In this document: positions 51,159 to 60,410 of the stretch, piece by piece | Numbering within the stretch: the stretch's first letter is position 1 | Layout: the number at the start of each line of letters is the position of its first letter | Source: Caldilinea sp. CFX5 | Lineage (GTDB): Bacteria; Chloroflexota; Anaerolineae; Caldilineales; Caldilineaceae | Length of the DNA stretch: 64,000 nt | Assembly: GCA_021405325.1 (NCBI GenBank) | Contig: QWII01000016.1 | Span: forward strand, 77,256 to 141,255 | Reading direction: 5' to 3' | Translations under genes and position numbers: made by a program | The notes under the pieces: generated by a model | The model's database searches: none | The model's input: the letters and a program-made list of their open reading frames with translations, nothing else | Told to the model about the DNA's origin: nothing

Positions 51159-52506
51159 ATGCGCAAATTTTCTTCCTATGGGCCAATCGATCCCACAATC
51201 CATTATCATGCATCCCGAACAATCTTAATTGACTGCATCTGCGCACGATTATTGGGGGAAGACCCATCACAGGGCGGACACTATATCACAATTTGGTCGC
51301 CGCTACAGGCGGGCGAAAGCTGGGTGACAAATCAAGTGCTATATCGCTTGCAGAAGGCGCAACCAACTTTTGATGTTGTAAAACTAACGATCCAAGATTT
51401 GAACCGCTCATCTATGGTAGAAACGCTGCGCTCAATCATAAAACGATTAGCTGATAACTTAGGTCGGTCATTGCCAACAGTTGATTCATTGTCATCATTT
51501 GCTGAAGTTTTTTTCAAGCCTGTGTTGTCAAAGCCCTTAATTCTGATAATTGACGAATTTGATGCGCTACAGCCGCCTATAGCCCAAAACCTTATCGAAG
51601 TGTTTCGCAACATTCACATGCGGCGCTCCCAATGTAAGGACAAATCAATATATGAGAAAGATGTTCTCTTGTATGGCCTCGCGCTAGGTGGTGCGCAAAC
51701 ACTACTTGTCCTTGATAACCAGGTAGAATCACCGTTTAGTGTGCAGTGCAGCATCCACATTCCGAAACATTATCTCGAAAGCCAAAGTGCCGGAACACAA
51801 GCCGCTGGTTTTGGAACTCTTTGACACCAATCTCAAAATTCCCTTCCGCTATGATGATCCGAGCATCAACTTTCTCTATCTCAACGGCGTTGTTGACCGC
51901 GAAGTGACCGAAACCTTTGAACAGTATCTACGCTTTGCTTCCCCCTTTGTCCAAAAGCGCCTTTTTAATCATTTTGCCTTTGAACTATATGGTCGGTTGG
52001 GTCGGCTCTACGACCCCTTTGATCACTTGGAAAACACGATCACCGAGACGGCGATTGCGATGCCCAACTTGCTGCGTCGCTACGAGACCTGGCTCCAGCA
52101 AAACCGCACCCGGCTTTTGCAGGATGCTCCACGCCGCCATGTTGATGATCGGGTCTATGAGGCGATTTATCACTTCAACCTTTATATGTACCTGAGCCAA
52201 TTTATGGCAACCTTTGGTGGGCAAGTCTACCCCGAATTTCCCACCGGTAACGGCCAGATTGACTTGATTATTAAGTATGCCAACCAGACCTATGGTTTAG
52301 AAGTCAAAAGTTTCAGCAATGCCATTCAATACCGTTATGCGTTGGGGCAGGCGGCGCGCTATGCCCATCAACTGCAACTGCCGGAACTCTGGCTTGTTCT
52401 TTTTGTCGAAGCGGTCAATGACGAAAACCGTCAACGCTACCAAGTGACTTACACTGATCCCACAACGGGCGTGATTGTCCACCCGCTTTTTGTTGTTACC
52501 GGCTGA
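51159..52506 (+). pseudogene. AAA-ATPase/PD-(D/E)xK nuclease protein, inactivated by deletion and frameshift
   Basis: The first part from ATG 51159 reads as an AAA-like ATPase. SPLQAGESWV is in the Walker A place but has Glu for the essential Lys. LILIIDEFDAL is Walker B. The frame carries on to SVQCSIHIP near 51765, then runs out at 51824. The C-terminal part continues in another frame from about 51777 (NIISKAKVPEHKPLVLELFD) to 52506. It has a PD-(D/E)xK nuclease core (GNGQIDLIIKYANQ, then GLEVKSF). As I know the family, a long segment normally lies between these points, so an internal deletion with frameshift is likely. The N-terminal frame is also open back to 50922 but that is intergenic. 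Confidence 0.72.
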
Positions 52507-52516
52507 GAAGCATGGT

Positions 52517-53323
52517 CTACGGCTTTGCCCAAGTAGGATCATGTTGTGCAATCACCGGCCCGCCATTCACCGAATAGCCGAACGAGAAGCGATAGCCCTT
52601 GATCATCTCTCGCGGTGCAATGGCCTGTAAATCTTCCAGTGTGTCATCGTAAAACTTCAATTCCGCATCGCCCTCCCAAATTTCCGTGGCGCTGCGGTCG
52701 TAGCTCTGGGCGCGCACCAGTTCAAAGACATCCGGCGTCGTACCGTTGTAAGCCGGGAAATGGCGGGTGTTATACATGGGCGGACTGTTGACCGTTGGTC
52801 CCGTCGGCGAGACTTGACGCAAGGTGACCACCCCGCGCGCAATGGAACGCCCATTGGCCGTACAGGTGGCGCCAAATTTCGAGCCGGGCGCCAACGGCAC
52901 AGCGCACTTGCCCACGGCAAACGAGCGCGTCATGTGAATCTCGCCCAGCTTTTTGGGAAAGCCTTGGATGTAGCCGCGGTACATGGCAAAATCTTTATCG
53001 ACCCAGATATAGACGCAACGGCTGGCTGGTTGCCCTTGATACTTACAGCCAACCACAATCAACATCTCTTTGTATTGCGACTGCGCCGGGTCATGCAATT
53101 CATGGAGATCGTCGGTGCAGCTTTGCCATTCAGCAAACAAAACTGCGACCGCCCCCGGATCATCCGCCGGGTCGAGTTCGGGGGGGAGCAGAGCAATCAC
53201 CGCCTCAGGGTTGGTGCGATATTCAAAGAGGGTAAAATCCGCTGAATAGTGCCACGGTGGTGGTGGCACAATGCCCGCCCGGCCGTCCGGGGTCAAGGGA
53301 AAGGTGTAGCCTTTTGGGGCCAT
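52517..53323 (-). CDS. Acetoacetate decarboxylase family protein
   Basis: 268 residues from ATG 53323, with GGAGGATTGT before it. The family Schiff-base lysine is K124 or K125 in QGFPKKLGEIH, next to a beta-cone fold. Members decarboxylate beta-keto acids or catalyse aldol/cyclisation reactions on other ketones. In this island it could act on a ring-fission or side-chain product. It is convergent with the AAA pseudogene and divergent from the coiled-coil gene. Confidence 0.82.
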   Translation of the reverse strand: MAPKGYTFPLTPDGRAGIVPPPPWHYSADFTLFEYRTNPEAVIALLPPELDPADDPGAVAVLFAEWQSCTDDLHELHDPAQSQYKEMLIVVGCKYQGQPASRCVYIWVDKDFAMYRGYIQGFPKKLGEIHMTRSFAVGKCAVPLAPGSKFGATCTANGRSIARGVVTLRQVSPTGPTVNSPPMYNTRHFPAYNGTTPDVFELVRAQSYDRSATEIWEGDAELKFYDDTLEDLQAIAPREMIKGYRFSFGYSVNGGPVIAQHDPTWAKP

Positions 53324-53380
53324 ACAATCCTCCAATACTTGGTAAGAATAAAATACGAATAAGCGTAACAAAAATTATGC

Positions 53381-53409
53381 TTGACATTTTAACAGTAAGC
53401 ACTTACAAT
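53381..53409 (+). promoter_or_regulatory. Strong sigma-70 type promoter
   Basis: TTGACA (53381-53386), 17 bases, TACAAT (53404-53409), 53 bases before the ATG of the coiled-coil gene. Confidence 0.75.
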
Positions 53410-53462
53410 AGTCTTGATAAAACATCTATTTCATGTGCATCGTTTATGATCATTGAGGTGTT

Positions 53463-54209
53463 ATGAACTTTACCGTTAGAGAGTTTGAAGATTTGCTCAC
53501 TATCATCGAAAAACAGCCTGAATGGCGTCATCGTTTGCAAAAGGCGCTTTTCCCAGATATTGACATTGCTAAGGCGTTGCAAGACCTCGCCGAAACGGCG
53601 CAAGCCTTGCGCGCAATGGTTGAACGCATAGACATGCGACTGACGAATGTTGAGCATGACGTGAGCGTTCTCAAGAGCGACGTGAGCGTTCTTAAGAGCG
53701 ACGTGAGCGTTCTTAAGAGCGACGTGAGCGTTCTCAAAAGAGATGTAGACATTTTGAAGAAAGACTCGCGTTGGCTCAAGGGCGATTCGGTTGAAAGAAA
53801 ATACCGCGATAGCGCTGCCGGACTCTTTGGTCTATTCATAAAAAATGGTTATGATGCGACAAACGAAATTGCCAACTTACTTTATGCGGCGGTTGAAACT
53901 GGCACAATTTCCGAAAACGATCTCACCCAGGTTTTAGCCGCCGATCTGCTTTGGGGTGGAGAAAACCGTAAGACGAAAGAATCAATAGTTCTCGTAATGG
54001 AAGCATCCTGGTTTGTTGAAGAACATGATATTGAACGTGCTGCCACACGCAGCGCTGTATTGCGCAAAATCGGTCTCAAGGCGCTCCCTGTCGTTGCCGG
54101 TAAGGAATGGAGCGATCTGGCCCAACAGCAAGCGGAACAATTACGGATTGTCACGACTTCTAATGGCCGTGTTGATCGCCATTCCTGGGATCTTGCCATA
54201 CAGTCGTGA
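53463..54209 (+). CDS. Coiled-coil protein with heptad repeats and nuclease-like C-terminal domain
   Basis: 248 residues; GAGGTG precedes the ATG. Residues about 35-110 form a coiled coil with four 7-residue repeats DVSVLKS encoded by 21-bp tandem repeats (53658-53741). The C-terminal half (SVERKYRDSAAGLFGLF, IVLVMEASWFVEEHDIERAA, LPVVAGKEW) resembles the DUF3782/PD-(D/E)xK-like family common in Chloroflexota and Cyanobacteria. The possible active-site residues are not clear. Its lower GC, its own strong promoter and its position next to a decayed ATPase-nuclease gene suggest recent arrival. A defence or mobile-element role is possible but not shown. Confidence 0.7.
   Translation: MNFTVREFEDLLTIIEKQPEWRHRLQKALFPDIDIAKALQDLAETAQALRAMVERIDMRLTNVEHDVSVLKSDVSVLKSDVSVLKSDVSVLKRDVDILKKDSRWLKGDSVERKYRDSAAGLFGLFIKNGYDATNEIANLLYAAVETGTISENDLTQVLAADLLWGGENRKTKESIVLVMEASWFVEEHDIERAATRSAVLRKIGLKALPVVAGKEWSDLAQQQAEQLRIVTTSNGRVDRHSWDLAIQS
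53658..53741 (+). repeat. Four 21-bp tandem repeats inside a coiled-coil gene
   Basis: Units at 53658, 53679, 53700 and 53721 differ by one to four bases and each encodes a single heptad (DVSVLKS or DVSVLKR). Copy-number change would lengthen the coil in register. Confidence 0.85.
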
Positions 54210-54287
54210 GCCAAGGTATAGACTTGCTGGAACGCTATCCGTCGTACCATCTCCTTGCCCGAACCCTATCAAAGCATATCGATGCCG

Positions 54288-55754
54288 CTATGCAAACGTC
54301 CCCACCTTGTGCGTCACGGTTTTCAACTCACAGTAAAAATCAAAGCTCCATTGTCCACCCTCGCGCCCGATGCCGGAGTTGCGGGCGCCGCCGAAGGCTT
54401 GCCCCAGGTCACGCACAAAGAAGCAGTTGACCCAGACCAGCCCACTCACTACCGCTGCCGAAATGTGTTGCGCCCGCTCGGCATCACGAGTGAAGATGGT
54501 TGCGGCCAGACCGTAATTGGTGTTGTTGGCAATCGCGATGGCTTCAGCCTCATCCTTGAAGGTTTGGAAGGTGAGCACCGGCCCGAAGACTTCCCGTTTG
54601 AGAATTTCCGTGCCAGCCGGCACATCCGTAAAGAGCGTGGGCAGATAGTAGAGACCGCCTAAGTCCGGGTTGACCTTGCCGCCATAGACCAGCCGCGCCC
54701 CATCACGGATCGCCCGTTGTACAAAACCATCGACCCGTTGCAAATGGTCGGGGTGGATCAGCGGGCCGACTTTGGTGCTGAAATCGCGTGGGTCGCCCTG
54801 TTTAAGTTTGGCCGCAGCTTCGGTCATGCGCGCCAGCATCTCGTCGGCAATTGACTCCTGCACCAACAAGCGCGTACCCGCCAGACAGACTTGCCCGGCG
54901 TTATCATACTGTTCCAGCATATTCGCCAACGCCAGATCCTTGTCGGCATCTTCAAAAACAATCAACGGCGACTTGCCGCCCAGTTCAAAGCTGACCGGAG
55001 TGAGATTCTTTGCCGCGGCTGCACCCACCAAGCGCGCCGTTTCGGGCGAACCGGTGAAGGAGATACGCGCCACATCGGGGTGGGCCACCAGCGCCGTCCC
55101 CGCTTCTTCACCAATGCCCTGCACCACGTTGAGAACCCCCGACGGTAAACCGGCTTCTTGAGCAAAATCGGCCAGCAGCGAACAGGTGAGGGGCGCCCAT
55201 TCCGGCGGTTTCAGCACCACGGTGTTGCCCGCCGCCAGCGCCGGCCCCACCTTCCAGGTCGAGAGCATAAAAGGCGCATTCCAGGGCGTGATCAGCGCCG
55301 TGACCCCCGCCGGTTGGTAGAGAATCTTGTTATGCGCGTTGCGATGCACCGTATCCCACTCCGGCCCCTTGAGTTTTTCGGCGGCATATTCGGCAAAGTA
55401 GTGGATATTGTGCGCCCCGCGCTTCATCACCCGCAGGAGACTGGCTTCGAGCAACGAACCGTTATCGGTGGTCTCGACCCGCGCCAATGTCTCGGCGTGA
55501 TGCTCGATGACATGAGCCAGCCGTTCGAGATAGGGCAGGCGCCCATGCGGCCCCAGTGCCGCCCAAGCGGGAAAGGCAGCCTTGGCGGCGGCCACGGCGG
55601 CATCGACTTCCGCCTGTCCGCCCGCTGAAATTTCACCCAGCACCGAACCGTCAATCGGGCTGATGTCGGTAAAGGTGCGGCTGCTAGATTGGCGTTCGCC
55701 ATTGATAAAATGGCCGGTTGAAATTGACTGGTTGGCGACGTGAATCTGTTTCAT
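54288..55754 (-). CDS. NAD(P)-dependent aldehyde dehydrogenase (HpaE-like)
   Basis: 488 residues from ATG 55754. Catalytic C290 (DNAGQVCLAGTR), E257 (SFELGGKSP), N159 (TPWNAPF) and K182 (LKPPEWAP) are all present, as is FTGSPETAR for the cofactor. The best-matching subfamily by eye is 5-carboxymethyl-2-hydroxymuconate semialdehyde/betaine-type dehydrogenase. Together with the FAH, VOC and PLP decarboxylase genes it would oxidise an aldehyde from amine or aromatic breakdown. It follows the decarboxylase gene on the same strand after a 136-base gap with tandem repeats. Confidence 0.9.
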   Translation of the reverse strand: MKQIHVANQSISTGHFINGERQSSSRTFTDISPIDGSVLGEISAGGQAEVDAAVAAAKAAFPAWAALGPHGRLPYLERLAHVIEHHAETLARVETTDNGSLLEASLLRVMKRGAHNIHYFAEYAAEKLKGPEWDTVHRNAHNKILYQPAGVTALITPWNAPFMLSTWKVGPALAAGNTVVLKPPEWAPLTCSLLADFAQEAGLPSGVLNVVQGIGEEAGTALVAHPDVARISFTGSPETARLVGAAAAKNLTPVSFELGGKSPLIVFEDADKDLALANMLEQYDNAGQVCLAGTRLLVQESIADEMLARMTEAAAKLKQGDPRDFSTKVGPLIHPDHLQRVDGFVQRAIRDGARLVYGGKVNPDLGGLYYLPTLFTDVPAGTEILKREVFGPVLTFQTFKDEAEAIAIANNTNYGLAATIFTRDAERAQHISAAVVSGLVWVNCFFVRDLGQAFGGARNSGIGREGGQWSFDFYCELKTVTHKVGTFA

Positions 55755-55784
55755 GATTGGTTTTCCGTTAATAACTCCCAAGCT

Positions 55785-55890
55785 CCCCCCACCTAACCTC
55801 CCCCCACCTAACCTCCCCCCACCTAACCTCCCCCTGCTAAGGGGAGGAATTGTGGCGCTGGCATTGATTCCCTCCCTTCTCAGGGGAGGG
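55785..55890. repeat. 15-bp tandem repeats and C/G-rich hairpins
   Basis: Three copies of ACCTAACCTCCCCCC (55791-55835) are followed by stems CCTCCCC/GGGGAGG (near 55826-55846) and CCCTCCC/GGGAGGG. They lie between the decarboxylase and aldehyde dehydrogenase genes. Confidence 0.65.
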
Positions 55891-57324
55891 TTAGGGAGGG
55901 GTTGACTGACCGCCGGCTAATCGCTCGCCCAACTTTTGCACCACCTCCACCAGTGCGTGGAGATCCGCCGTCTGCGTGCGGTAATTGACAAAACAAGCGC
56001 GCAGACAAGCTTGCCCATCGACCGTGGCGCTGGCCAGGTAGACCCGGCCATCTTGTTGGATCTGGTGGGCCAGCCGTTGATTATGCTGATTGAGGGCCGC
56101 CTCGTCCATGTCACTCGGCTGGGGGTGATGGCGGAAGAGTACCACCGAGAGTTGTGGTTCGTAGAGCAGTTCCAGGGCGGGCGACTGGCGCACCAGTTGG
56201 GCGAAGAGACGGGCTTGCGCCAGGTTTTCGGCAATGGCGCAGCGAAACGCATCGGCGCCATAGGTGCGCAACGCCAGCCACAGTTTCAGCGCACGTAGGG
56301 GACGCGAATATTCCAACGTCCACTCGACCGGATGCTCCACATCGCGCTCGTGAGGAATATAGGCGGCTTCGTGGCCAAAGGCCGCCTGGAGGTGCGCCCG
56401 ATTGCGTACTAGCACAATCCCGCAGGCTTTAGGCAGGTAGAGCCATTTATGGGCGTCAATCGCCAGCGAGTCAGCCGCTTCCCAGCCGGCAAACAAGGCG
56501 GGCTTAACTGCAGCGGCGGGCGCACCGTAGGCGCCATCGACATGCAGCCAGAGCTGATGGGCCGCGGCTACCTCGGCGATCTGGGCCAGCGGATCGACCG
56601 CCCCCGCCAGCGTTGTGCCGGCGTTGGCGATAATGGCGAGCGGTTTGATGCCCGCCTGTAAATCTTGCCGGATCGCTTGTTGCAGCGCCGCCACCTCCAT
56701 GCGCCGCTGGGTATCGACGGCAATATCGCGCAGGGCATTGCGGCCAAACCCCAACAACTCCACTGCCCGCGCTACCGACGTGTGGGCATCACGGCTGGCA
56801 TAGAGCGCCACTCGTGCGCGCACGCCATCTAAGCGGCTGCCGGGGAGCAGATGTTCGCGGGCGGCGCTCAACGCGGTCAAATTGGATAACATGCCGCCGC
56901 TGGTAAAGGCGCCGTAGCAGCCCGGATAGCCGATCAATTCGCTCACCCAGCGCAACGCCTGCTGCTCGATCAAGTTGGCCGCCGCCGCGTAAACCGCCAG
57001 ATTCACATCATGACAAGCCATTAAGGCATCGGCCAGCACCCCCATCTCCAGGCCGCTGGAGCCGACAAAGGCAAAATAGCGCGGGCGCGATTGCGACAGG
57101 CTCTGATCCAGCATCTGCGTCACTTCATCCAGCGCTTGCACCGGATCTGTTCCGCAGGTGGGCAAGGGCAGGGCCAGCAGCGCACGGGTGGCATCATCAA
57201 TGGCCGGTTGCGTGGGCCGCGCTTTGTCAAAACTGTACCAAGCTTCACTGATAAGCTGGCTGGCATACGCCAGCGCCTTATTCCGATCGAGATCGCGCAA
57301 ATGAGAAACCGTCTGCTCACTCAT
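55891..57324 (-). CDS. PLP-dependent group II amino-acid decarboxylase
   Basis: 477 residues; AGGAGGTGG precedes the ATG. The PLP lysine is K293 in SLAIDAHKWLYLPKACG. D263 (WLHVDGAYG) contacts the pyridine nitrogen, and H181 (RDAHTSVARA) is the stacking histidine. The family decarboxylates aromatic L-amino acids, glutamate, tyrosine or diaminobutyrate. The length and LHVDGAYG/AIDAHKW motifs favour the aromatic amino-acid group. It starts 15 bases after the P450 gene, so the two form an operon. It would turn an amino acid into an amine for the downstream dehydrogenase or the gamma-glutamylation route. Confidence 0.88.
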   Translation of the reverse strand: MSEQTVSHLRDLDRNKALAYASQLISEAWYSFDKARPTQPAIDDATRALLALPLPTCGTDPVQALDEVTQMLDQSLSQSRPRYFAFVGSSGLEMGVLADALMACHDVNLAVYAAAANLIEQQALRWVSELIGYPGCYGAFTSGGMLSNLTALSAAREHLLPGSRLDGVRARVALYASRDAHTSVARAVELLGFGRNALRDIAVDTQRRMEVAALQQAIRQDLQAGIKPLAIIANAGTTLAGAVDPLAQIAEVAAAHQLWLHVDGAYGAPAAAVKPALFAGWEAADSLAIDAHKWLYLPKACGIVLVRNRAHLQAAFGHEAAYIPHERDVEHPVEWTLEYSRPLRALKLWLALRTYGADAFRCAIAENLAQARLFAQLVRQSPALELLYEPQLSVVLFRHHPQPSDMDEAALNQHNQRLAHQIQQDGRVYLASATVDGQACLRACFVNYRTQTADLHALVEVVQKLGERLAGGQSTPP

Positions 57325-57339
57325 TCGTCCACCTCCTGA

Positions 57340-58581
57340 TCAAGCCCACTCCACCAGCACTGGTAAATGTTTGATGCCCGCAATAAAGTTGGAACGCAGC
57401 CGTTCCACCGGGCCATGCAAGCGAATCGTTTTGATTTGCGGCAGCAATTCTGCAAAGAGCAGTTGAATCTCTAGCCGCGCCAGGTGTTCGCCCAGACATT
57501 TGTGTGGCCCTTTTAAGCCAAAGGCGACATGGTCGTTGGGGGTGCGCGTAATGTCAAAGGTGAAGGGATCAGGGAACTGGCGCTCGTCAAAGTTGGCAGA
57601 GATATACCAGATGACCACTTTGTCACCCTGGTGGATTAAGCGACCGTTGAGTTCATAATCTTGGGTGGCCGTGCGCCGGAAGTGCATGGTCACGGAACCC
57701 CAGCGCAGGATCTCTTCGGTGGCGCTTGCCAGCAACTGGGGATTGCTCTGCAATTCACGGAGCAGATGGGGCCGCTGGATCAATGCCTCCATGCCCGCCG
57801 CCATAGTGTAGCGCGTGGTGTCGTTGCCCGCCGCCACCATCAGTGTGAAAAAGTTCTTAAATTCCAGGTCGGACAGCACTGCGCCATCTTTCATCGGTTC
57901 GGTCAGCCGGGTGATTAAATCATGGGCCGGGCAGCGTTGACGAATGGCGCGCTGTTCGCCGGCATAGTCGAAGAGCTTCTGGCTCACCGGGCTGCGAAAA
58001 GGCATGAGGCGAAAGGCTTGTGTATCAACCTGATCGACCGGGAAATCCGTAAATTCGGGGTCGGTGTTGCCGATCAGTGCATCACCGGCACGCACCAACC
58101 AGCGACCTTCTTCATCGGAAACCCCCAGCAATTTACCCAACATGCGCATGGGCAGGGTGCGCGCTACCTCGGTGACAAAATCAAATTCCGCTTTGCCCCG
58201 CACATTGTCGATCACGGCGCGCGCCAGTTGCCACAACTCATCACTATAGGTCGCTACGGCGCGCGGCAGAAAGGGCGGGTTGACCAGTCGCCGTTGCGCC
58301 GTGTGTTCGGGCGGGTCGAGTTCCATCATGGTCTGGCGGGCGATCAACTCTTCGGCGTCCATCTCTTCCAGCCGAATGCCCTGCGCGTTGGAAAAAAGCT
58401 TGGGCTGGTGGCTCACTTCGATGAGATCGGCATAGCGCGTCACCGCCCAGAAGCCGCTACCTTGCGCCTCCGGCCACCAACTCACCGGATCTTCATCGCG
58501 CAACCGCTTGAACGTGGCATGGGGTACGCCCTGCACATAAACATCGGGATCAACAATATTCGCATCGCGTGCGTTTGCCAT
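57340..58581 (-). CDS. Cytochrome P450 (CYP125/142-like soluble class)
   Basis: 413 residues from ATG 58581, behind GAGG. I-helix AGNDTT (251-256), E290-I-L-R293, and Cys362 in FGLKGPHKCLG. The segments MMELDPPEHTAQRRLVNPPF and VTMHFRRTATQDYEL are typical of the CYP125/142/sterol-and-terpene group of actinobacterial-type P450s. The heme motif has an extra Lys (GLKGPHK) relative to the usual F-G-x-G-x-H. It lies between the glutamine synthetase-like and decarboxylase genes in one minus-strand unit. Confidence 0.92.
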   Translation of the reverse strand: MANARDANIVDPDVYVQGVPHATFKRLRDEDPVSWWPEAQGSGFWAVTRYADLIEVSHQPKLFSNAQGIRLEEMDAEELIARQTMMELDPPEHTAQRRLVNPPFLPRAVATYSDELWQLARAVIDNVRGKAEFDFVTEVARTLPMRMLGKLLGVSDEEGRWLVRAGDALIGNTDPEFTDFPVDQVDTQAFRLMPFRSPVSQKLFDYAGEQRAIRQRCPAHDLITRLTEPMKDGAVLSDLEFKNFFTLMVAAGNDTTRYTMAAGMEALIQRPHLLRELQSNPQLLASATEEILRWGSVTMHFRRTATQDYELNGRLIHQGDKVVIWYISANFDERQFPDPFTFDITRTPNDHVAFGLKGPHKCLGEHLARLEIQLLFAELLPQIKTIRLHGPVERLRSNFIAGIKHLPVLVEWA

Positions 58582-58634
58582 AGACACCTCAAAACTCCAA
58601 AGGGGTTGTGATTCGTGCTGCGTGATACGTGAAG

Positions 58635-58689
58635 CGTGCTACGTGATTCGTGACCTTCGACAAGCTCAGGTCACGAATCACGTAGCACG
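58635..58689. repeat. 22-bp perfect inverted repeat
   Basis: Arms 58635-58656 and 58668-58689 are exactly complementary around 11 bases. It lies between the glutamine synthetase-like stop and the P450 start, so it may terminate or process the operon RNA. Confidence 0.6.
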
Positions 58690-58696
58690 TAGCACG

Positions 58697-60010
58697 CTAA
58701 ATAAACGGCGTATAAAACTTCAACTCCCAGTCGGTGACAATTTCACGCTTGCTCTCCCAATCAGGGTTGGCGGCGACATATTTTTCCCACTCAAAGCGTT
58801 TGACGGCCAGCAGTTGCGCGGCGCTCTCGCGACCAAGCGCGCTGACCAACTCGGCGTCGGCTGCCAGCGCGTCACAGGCGGCGATCAGGTGATCGGGCAC
58901 ATGGCGGTCGGTGCTTTGGCTCTCCAGGCAATCTTGCTCTTCGGCGGCGGGGAGGGGTAGGTTATTGATGACCCCCAGACGGGCGGCTTGCAACACAGCG
59001 GCGGTGGCGAGATAGGGGCTGGCGGCGCCATCACACATGCGGTTTTCAATGCGGGTGGCGCGGCCCCGTTCGTGGGGAATGCGGATGGTGACGCCGCGGT
59101 GGTCATAGCCCCAGTTGGCCCAATAGCCGGCCAGTTGCGCCGGTTTGAGCCGCTTGTAGGCGTTGACCGTGGAGGCGCAGAAGAGCGCCATGCTTTCCAA
59201 CTTGGCAATCTGTCCGGCAATACATTGTTTGGCCAGGGCGGAGAGGCCATCGGGCGCCGTCGGGTCGCTCATGGCGTTGTTGCCGTGTACATCACTCAAG
59301 GAGAAGTTGACATGCAACCCGCTGCCGCCGCGGTCGCCAAAGGGTTTGCCGGTAAAGGTGAGGCGCAACCCATGCTTTTGGGCGATTTCGCGCGCCATTA
59401 ATTTGAAGAGAAAGATGTTGTCCACGGCTTTAAGACAGTCGTCGTAGTACAGTGTCAGCTCAAACTGGGGCGTATCATATTCCGAGTTGATCGCCTCTAT
59501 CGGCAGACCGCACGCTTCGGCGGTTGCCCAAATTTCATCGATCAAGCCAATCGGGTCCACATCGGGGCCGGTGCCGTAGACATAGGCGCCGGGCGTGTCC
59601 CATTCGGTCCAGCCGCCGTTGCCGTCCGGTTGCAGGACAAAGGCTTCCAACTCAATCCCCACCTTGGCGTCATAGCCCATTTTCTTCCAGTCGGCAATGG
59701 CATTTTGGAGGACCGTGCGTGGGGCAATCGCCAGTGGATCGCCATGAAAACTGAGGTCGCCGATCACAAGCCCCGTACCGGGTTGCCAACTGGGGCGGAT
59801 GGTGTTGATATCAAAGCTTAGGTCACAATCGGGTAAGCCCTGGAGCAAGCGGGCGCCGGGCGCCGGCGTCATCGTGCGGTCGTAGGTGAGGGCAAAAAGG
59901 GTAATGCAAAAGCGCGCCCCACCGGCGGCCAGGGCGGCGGGGATATACTTGCCGCGCGCCAAGCTCAAGTGGTCGGGAAACAGGATCCGCAACCGCTTAT
60001 CGTCGCTCAT
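58697..60010 (-). CDS. Glutamine synthetase family protein (gamma-glutamyl-amine ligase type)
   Basis: 437 residues from ATG 60010, with AAGGAGG before it. Visible are the beta-Grasp start (LRILFPDHLSLARGKYIP), the metal motif GIELEAFVL, GDRGGSGLHVNFSL and ANWGYDHRGVTIRIP. The C-terminal adenylylation Tyr region of true GlnA is absent. The short length and sequence style match PuuA/IpuC-type enzymes, which join glutamate to an amine with ATP. Next to a PLP decarboxylase and an aldehyde dehydrogenase, this fits amine breakdown through gamma-glutamylated intermediates. A standard ammonia-assimilating role is less likely. Confidence 0.85.
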   Translation of the reverse strand: MSDDKRLRILFPDHLSLARGKYIPAALAAGGARFCITLFALTYDRTMTPAPGARLLQGLPDCDLSFDINTIRPSWQPGTGLVIGDLSFHGDPLAIAPRTVLQNAIADWKKMGYDAKVGIELEAFVLQPDGNGGWTEWDTPGAYVYGTGPDVDPIGLIDEIWATAEACGLPIEAINSEYDTPQFELTLYYDDCLKAVDNIFLFKLMAREIAQKHGLRLTFTGKPFGDRGGSGLHVNFSLSDVHGNNAMSDPTAPDGLSALAKQCIAGQIAKLESMALFCASTVNAYKRLKPAQLAGYWANWGYDHRGVTIRIPHERGRATRIENRMCDGAASPYLATAAVLQAARLGVINNLPLPAAEEQDCLESQSTDRHVPDHLIAACDALAADAELVSALGRESAAQLLAVKRFEWEKYVAANPDWESKREIVTDWELKFYTPFI

Positions 60011-60294
60011 GGTGAACCTCCTTGTTCCAAAGCGCACAAGTTGTCTCATCACAAGTGGGGAAATCAGACAACAGTCGCCTCTGCCACAGTACAGCGATAG
60101 GTGTTTATGTAGGTATCACTACAGATGCCCCAGATCGATGACATTCTATTTTTATCTGAGAAGTCGCTGTCATCTGTGGTTGGCTTTACAGTTGCAAGCG
60201 AAAGCGCAAAAGTGGAATCAATTGGCTTGTTTTGGCAAGCGGAGGTGATAACAGCGCGGCTCCTGTAATGGGAGTTAGGAATTTGTTTCGGTAA

Positions 60295-60360
60295 TCGTAG
60301 GTGCGGTTTGTAACCGCACGGTTCCCAGGGAGCAAGTGCGGTTTGTAACCGCACCTACGA
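60295..60360. repeat. REPIN (inverted REP pair)
   Basis: REP units at 60295-60319 and, inverted, 60336-60360, separated by 16 bases. They are identical to the REP family around the RAYT gene 25 kb away. They lie in the 400-base stretch 60011-60410, in which I see no other feature. Confidence 0.82.
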
Positions 60361-60410
60361 TTACCTGTTCGAGCGTGTCAACGTTGTCGGCCACTGTTGG
60401 CCGGGTCCCC

